Shown here: positions 61,630-64,000 of the stretch, in pieces
Layout: every line of letters starts with the position of its first letter
Position numbering within the stretch: position 1 is the stretch's first letter
Origin: Polaribacter septentrionalilitoris
GTDB taxonomy: Bacteria > Bacteroidota > Bacteroidia > Flavobacteriales > Flavobacteriaceae
DNA length: 64,000 nucleotides
Reading direction: 5' to 3'
Assembly (NCBI RefSeq): GCF_009832745.1
Contig: NZ_VRMJ01000032.1
Location: 45,575-109,574 of the forward strand
Notes under the pieces: model-generated
What the model was told of the DNA's origin: nothing
The model's database searches: none
What the model saw: the letters and a program-made list of their open reading frames with translations, nothing else
Position numbers and translations under genes: made by a program

Positions 61630-62481
61630 ATGAATTGTAAAAATTGTGAAGATCCTTTAGAAGAGAATGCACAATTTTGTGATAATTGTGGTGCTAAGGT
61701 GGTCTTAAATCGAATTACATTTAAGCAACTTATTGTAGATCTTTTTATTAATACTTTTGGTGTAGATAGTCGTTTTTTTCTTACACTTCGTAAAATGACT
61801 ACCCATCCAGATGATGTTATTAATGAATATTTAACAGGTGTTCGTAAAAGATATGTAAATCCGTTTGCTTTTTTAGCCATTGGTGCTGGTTTATCATTAT
61901 TAATTTTCAACTATTATGCAGAAGATTTTATTAGAATACAAACTAATGTTAATTCATATCAAATAGAGGAACTCAAAGAAAAGGCTGAAAAGGAAATTAT
62001 TACAACTCCAGAAACCTCTAAAAAAGAACTGCAAAAACTTCAACTTGAAAAGAAAGTTGCTCAAATGCAATTAAAGTTCATGGATAATATGATGAAGTTT
62101 ATGCTTAAATATTATAATTTATTGACTTTTGTATTTTTGTTATTCTATACTTTACTAAGCAAATGGACCTATTGGAAACCACATAATTTTGGTGAACATG
62201 TCATTATCAACGCTTACATTTCTGGTTTTTCTACTTTTGTAGTTCTTATCGCTTTTTTTCTTGCCATTTTAGTTAATCCTGCTATATACATATATAGCAC
62301 ATTATTCTATATTGCTTACTATTTATATGTTTTTGCTAAATTCTATAAACATGGTTTTTGGCAGTCTATTTTAAGATTACTTAAATTCTTATTAGGATTA
62401 GTTATTTTGTTTATTGTTATTATGATTACAGTAGGAATTATTGGTTTTATTTTAGGGAAAACAGGAGTAATTAAGGTTTAA
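61630..62481 (+). CDS. DUF3667 membrane protein with N-terminal zinc ribbon
   Basis: Four Cys (C3, C6, C17, C20) form a zinc ribbon, then the DUF3667 part with THPDDVINEYLTGVRKRYVNPFAF and three or four membrane helices (about 80-95, 160-175, 195-225, 255-275). A coiled region lies about 110-160. Function unknown. The stop overlaps the convergent MFS gene by 11 bp. Confidence 0.87.
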   Translation: MNCKNCEDPLEENAQFCDNCGAKVVLNRITFKQLIVDLFINTFGVDSRFFLTLRKMTTHPDDVINEYLTGVRKRYVNPFAFLAIGAGLSLLIFNYYAEDFIRIQTNVNSYQIEELKEKAEKEIITTPETSKKELQKLQLEKKVAQMQLKFMDNMMKFMLKYYNLLTFVFLLFYTLLSKWTYWKPHNFGEHVIINAYISGFSTFVVLIAFFLAILVNPAIYIYSTLFYIAYYLYVFAKFYKHGFWQSILRLLKFLLGLVILFIVIMITVGIIGFILGKTGVIKV

Positions 62482-63685
62482 TTAATTTCTCTTTTTTCAA
62501 AACACTTAACAAATACAGTAAAATAAAAACACCAAATAAAGCAAAAAGTGTAATTATATTCCAAGTGATTTCATAACCAAATTCATCAACCATTTGCATA
62601 CCAATATTGTGACTAAAAATGTGTGATAATGAAAATGAAATGCTATATAGAGCCATATATTCTCCTTGATTTCCTTTTTTAGCTCTTTCTACAGCAAAGG
62701 CATTTGAAAACGGAAATGCAATCATTTCTCCAACTGTCATAAATAACATCCCAAGAATTAGAATTCCAATCCAACCTGTTAAATTTAAAACGATAAAACT
62801 CATCGCTGTTAAAAACAATCCCAAAGCAATTAATTTTACTTTCGATTTTTTTGAATCTTCTAACCATTTAATCAGCGGCATTTCAAGCAGAAAAATAAAA
62901 AATCCGTTAAAACCCATCAGTAATCCTATTTCAAGTTCTGATAGCATTCTGTTATCTTTATAATACAAAGGCATTGTAGAAAAGTATTGTAAAAACACAA
63001 AACCAAAAATAAACATCGCTATAAAAAATATCCAAAATGCTTTGTCTTCATAAGCAGAAACAGGGTTTATAGCTTTTACCTCATCCAATACTTTTACTTT
63101 CTTCGGATTTAGTACGTTAAGCAATAAAATTGCTGCCAAAGCACAGGTAATTCCATCCATCCAAAATAAACCTTGATATCCAATTGCTGTAATTATGAAA
63201 CCGCCAATTGCAGGTCCTGCAGAAAACCCTAAATTAATTGCCAAACGAATTAGTGTTACAGAACGTGTTTTATTTTCTGGTTTACTGTAGGCACTCAGTG
63301 CAACAAACATGGCAGGTCTAAAGGCATCTGCCACTAACATTACCAAAAAAATACCTGCACAAAATCCGTGGAAAGATTCTACATATTGAAGTAACACAAA
63401 AAAAACTCCAGTTAAAAAGAGACTCACAAACATCACTTTATAATAGCCAATTCTGTCTGTTAATTTACCTCCAATCCAAGTTCCTACAACAGAGCCCAAA
63501 CCAAAAAAAGACATGATCCAACCAACATCTGGCATTGAAAAGTTTAAACTTTTGTTTAAATACAATGATAAAAATGGAATTACCATAGTACCAGATCTAT
63601 TAACAAAAGTGATTAAAGACAACCACCAAACTTCTCTAGAGAGGCCTCTAAATGTATTTGTGTAATTTCTAAAAAGTGTTTTCAT
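62471..63685 (-). CDS. Major facilitator superfamily transporter (MdtH/Tet-like)
   Basis: A 404-aa MFS protein with 12 helices. The loop 2-3 motif GGKLTDRIGYYKVM (near 73-86) is the MFS signature; WMSFFGLGSVVGTW lies before it. It resembles drug exporters of the DHA1 type; substrate unknown. The gene stands alone. Its promoter zone (63686 on) adjoins an IS element. Confidence 0.9.
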   Translation of the reverse strand: MKTLFRNYTNTFRGLSREVWWLSLITFVNRSGTMVIPFLSLYLNKSLNFSMPDVGWIMSFFGLGSVVGTWIGGKLTDRIGYYKVMFVSLFLTGVFFVLLQYVESFHGFCAGIFLVMLVADAFRPAMFVALSAYSKPENKTRSVTLIRLAINLGFSAGPAIGGFIITAIGYQGLFWMDGITCALAAILLLNVLNPKKVKVLDEVKAINPVSAYEDKAFWIFFIAMFIFGFVFLQYFSTMPLYYKDNRMLSELEIGLLMGFNGFFIFLLEMPLIKWLEDSKKSKVKLIALGLFLTAMSFIVLNLTGWIGILILGMLFMTVGEMIAFPFSNAFAVERAKKGNQGEYMALYSISFSLSHIFSHNIGMQMVDEFGYEITWNIITLFALFGVFILLYLLSVLKKEKLIKP

Positions 63686-63711
63686 TTTGGTTTAGTTGAT
63701 TATGATATAAT

Positions 63712-63768
63712 AAAAAAGTCCGACTAAATTGTTAGTCATGGTCGGAAGATTTTTCTTCCGACTTTTTT
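63712..63768. other. 57-nt multi-hairpin before the IS transposase
   Basis: AAAAAAGTC (63712-63720) pairs with GACTTTTTT (63760-63768). Inside are two hairpins: GACTAA / TTAGTC (63722-63727, 63732-63737) and GTCGGAAGA / TCTTCCGAC (63741-63749, 63754-63762, loop TTTT), the latter competing with TCCGAC / GTCGGA. A T-run follows on the plus strand, so it may end incoming transcription at the IS edge or be part of the IS end. Confidence 0.6.
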
Positions 63769-63864
63769 GTTTTATAAATTACTATTTAAGAAACTAAAAA
63801 TCAACTATTTAGCTTGTTTATTTGATAATATTTACGTATCTTTTTATCTGATAATCAGCTATTT

Positions 63865-64000
63865 ATGTCAGTTTTTAAAGATCATAAAATTTCAGTAAAT
63901 CAATTATTGAGAGTTATACCAGAAGCTCTTTTATCCAACTTATCAGTAACTACTAAAGTAGATTATTATGCCAAAGTACTTCATGGTAAAAAGATGTTCT
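63865..64000 (+). CDS. IS4-family transposase, N-terminal fragment (continues beyond the window)
   Basis: Forty-five codons are visible: MSVFKDHKISVNQLLRVI, then PEALLSNLSVTTKVDYYAKV and LHGKKMF. This opening, with KVDYYAKVLHGKKMFY, I recognise as that of IS4-type transposases in Flavobacteriaceae. The DDE residues lie beyond the window edge, so it is not known whether the copy is intact. Confidence 0.75.
   Translation, partial: MSVFKDHKISVNQLLRVIPEALLSNLSVTTKVDYYAKVLHGKKMF

Larger units (their letters stand above)
63712..64000 (+). mobile_element. Left end of an IS4-type insertion sequence, cut by the window edge
   Basis: The open reading frame at 63865 matches the N-terminus of the IS4-family transposases found in Flavobacteriaceae. 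The left boundary is not fixed: I place it at the hairpin, but the terminal inverted repeat and target duplication cannot be seen because the right end is outside. Confidence 0.55.

Overview
The window is AT-rich and has the marks of a marine-type member of the Flavobacteriaceae (phylum Bacteroidota). Promoters match the TTTG-N19-TAnnTTTG consensus of that phylum, Shine-Dalgarno sequences are almost absent, and the gene families are typical: DUF1501/DUF1800 pair, a PID-CTERM-like small protein, SDR-type threonine dehydrogenase, bifunctional OlsF-like acyltransferase, HU-related protein, outer-membrane barrels ending in F, and the pdxA-DUF177-rpmF-fabH-accB-accC order. Genus cannot be fixed from the sequence alone; Polaribacter or Tenacibaculum relatives are plausible.

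Layout. 1-3.6 kb: a type II restriction-modification operon whose C5-cytosine methyltransferase carries an N-terminal tyrosine-integrase-type Arm DNA-binding domain and is translationally coupled to an MvaI/BcnI-type endonuclease; its promoter is woven into short repeats. 3.7-12.3 kb: HU-like protein, sterol-desaturase-type hydroxylase, metallophosphatase, then a minus-strand envelope group (short Omp85-like barrel, duplicated lipoprotein, universal stress protein, GH113-like lipoprotein, beta-barrel). 12.5-19.6 kb: FAD oxidoreductase, membrane polyferredoxin, MORN/YwqK-like secreted protein and three glycosyltransferases in one tight plus-strand run. 19.6-29.4 kb: LacI regulator, HAD phosphatase, GH73-LysM lipoprotein, PLP deaminase-like enzyme, VIT1-like transporter, OlsF-like acyltransferase, aspartate kinase, GNAT, fructose bisphosphatase and superoxide dismutase.

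29.5-34.8 kb: tRNA-Gly and tRNA-Leu operon, the DUF1501/DUF1800 pair, and a REC, Hpt and LytTR trio with no kinase nearby, then an Lrp regulator. 34.9-40.6 kb: fatty-acid initiation genes accC, accB, fabH with rpmF, DUF177, pdxA, riboflavin synthase, and a 60-residue PID-CTERM-like protein. 40.8-49 kb: a CAU tRNA that looks like tRNA-Ile2, polyprenyl synthase, and a TetR-TolC-adaptor-RND efflux operon interrupted by a decayed four-helix-bundle gene. 49-63.7 kb: RecX, lipoproteins, threonine dehydrogenase, thioredoxin-like protein, YgiQ radical SAM enzyme, an M61 protease and two S15-family hydrolases, DUF4174, DUF3667 and an MFS transporter. The window ends inside an IS4-type transposase.

Most of the window is ordinary chromosome. 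The features most worth follow-up are the Arm-methyltransferase fusion with its repeat-laden promoter, the kinase-less phosphorelay, the PID-CTERM-like protein, the TetR operator, and the gene remnant inside the efflux operon. No rRNA genes and no CRISPR array were seen.
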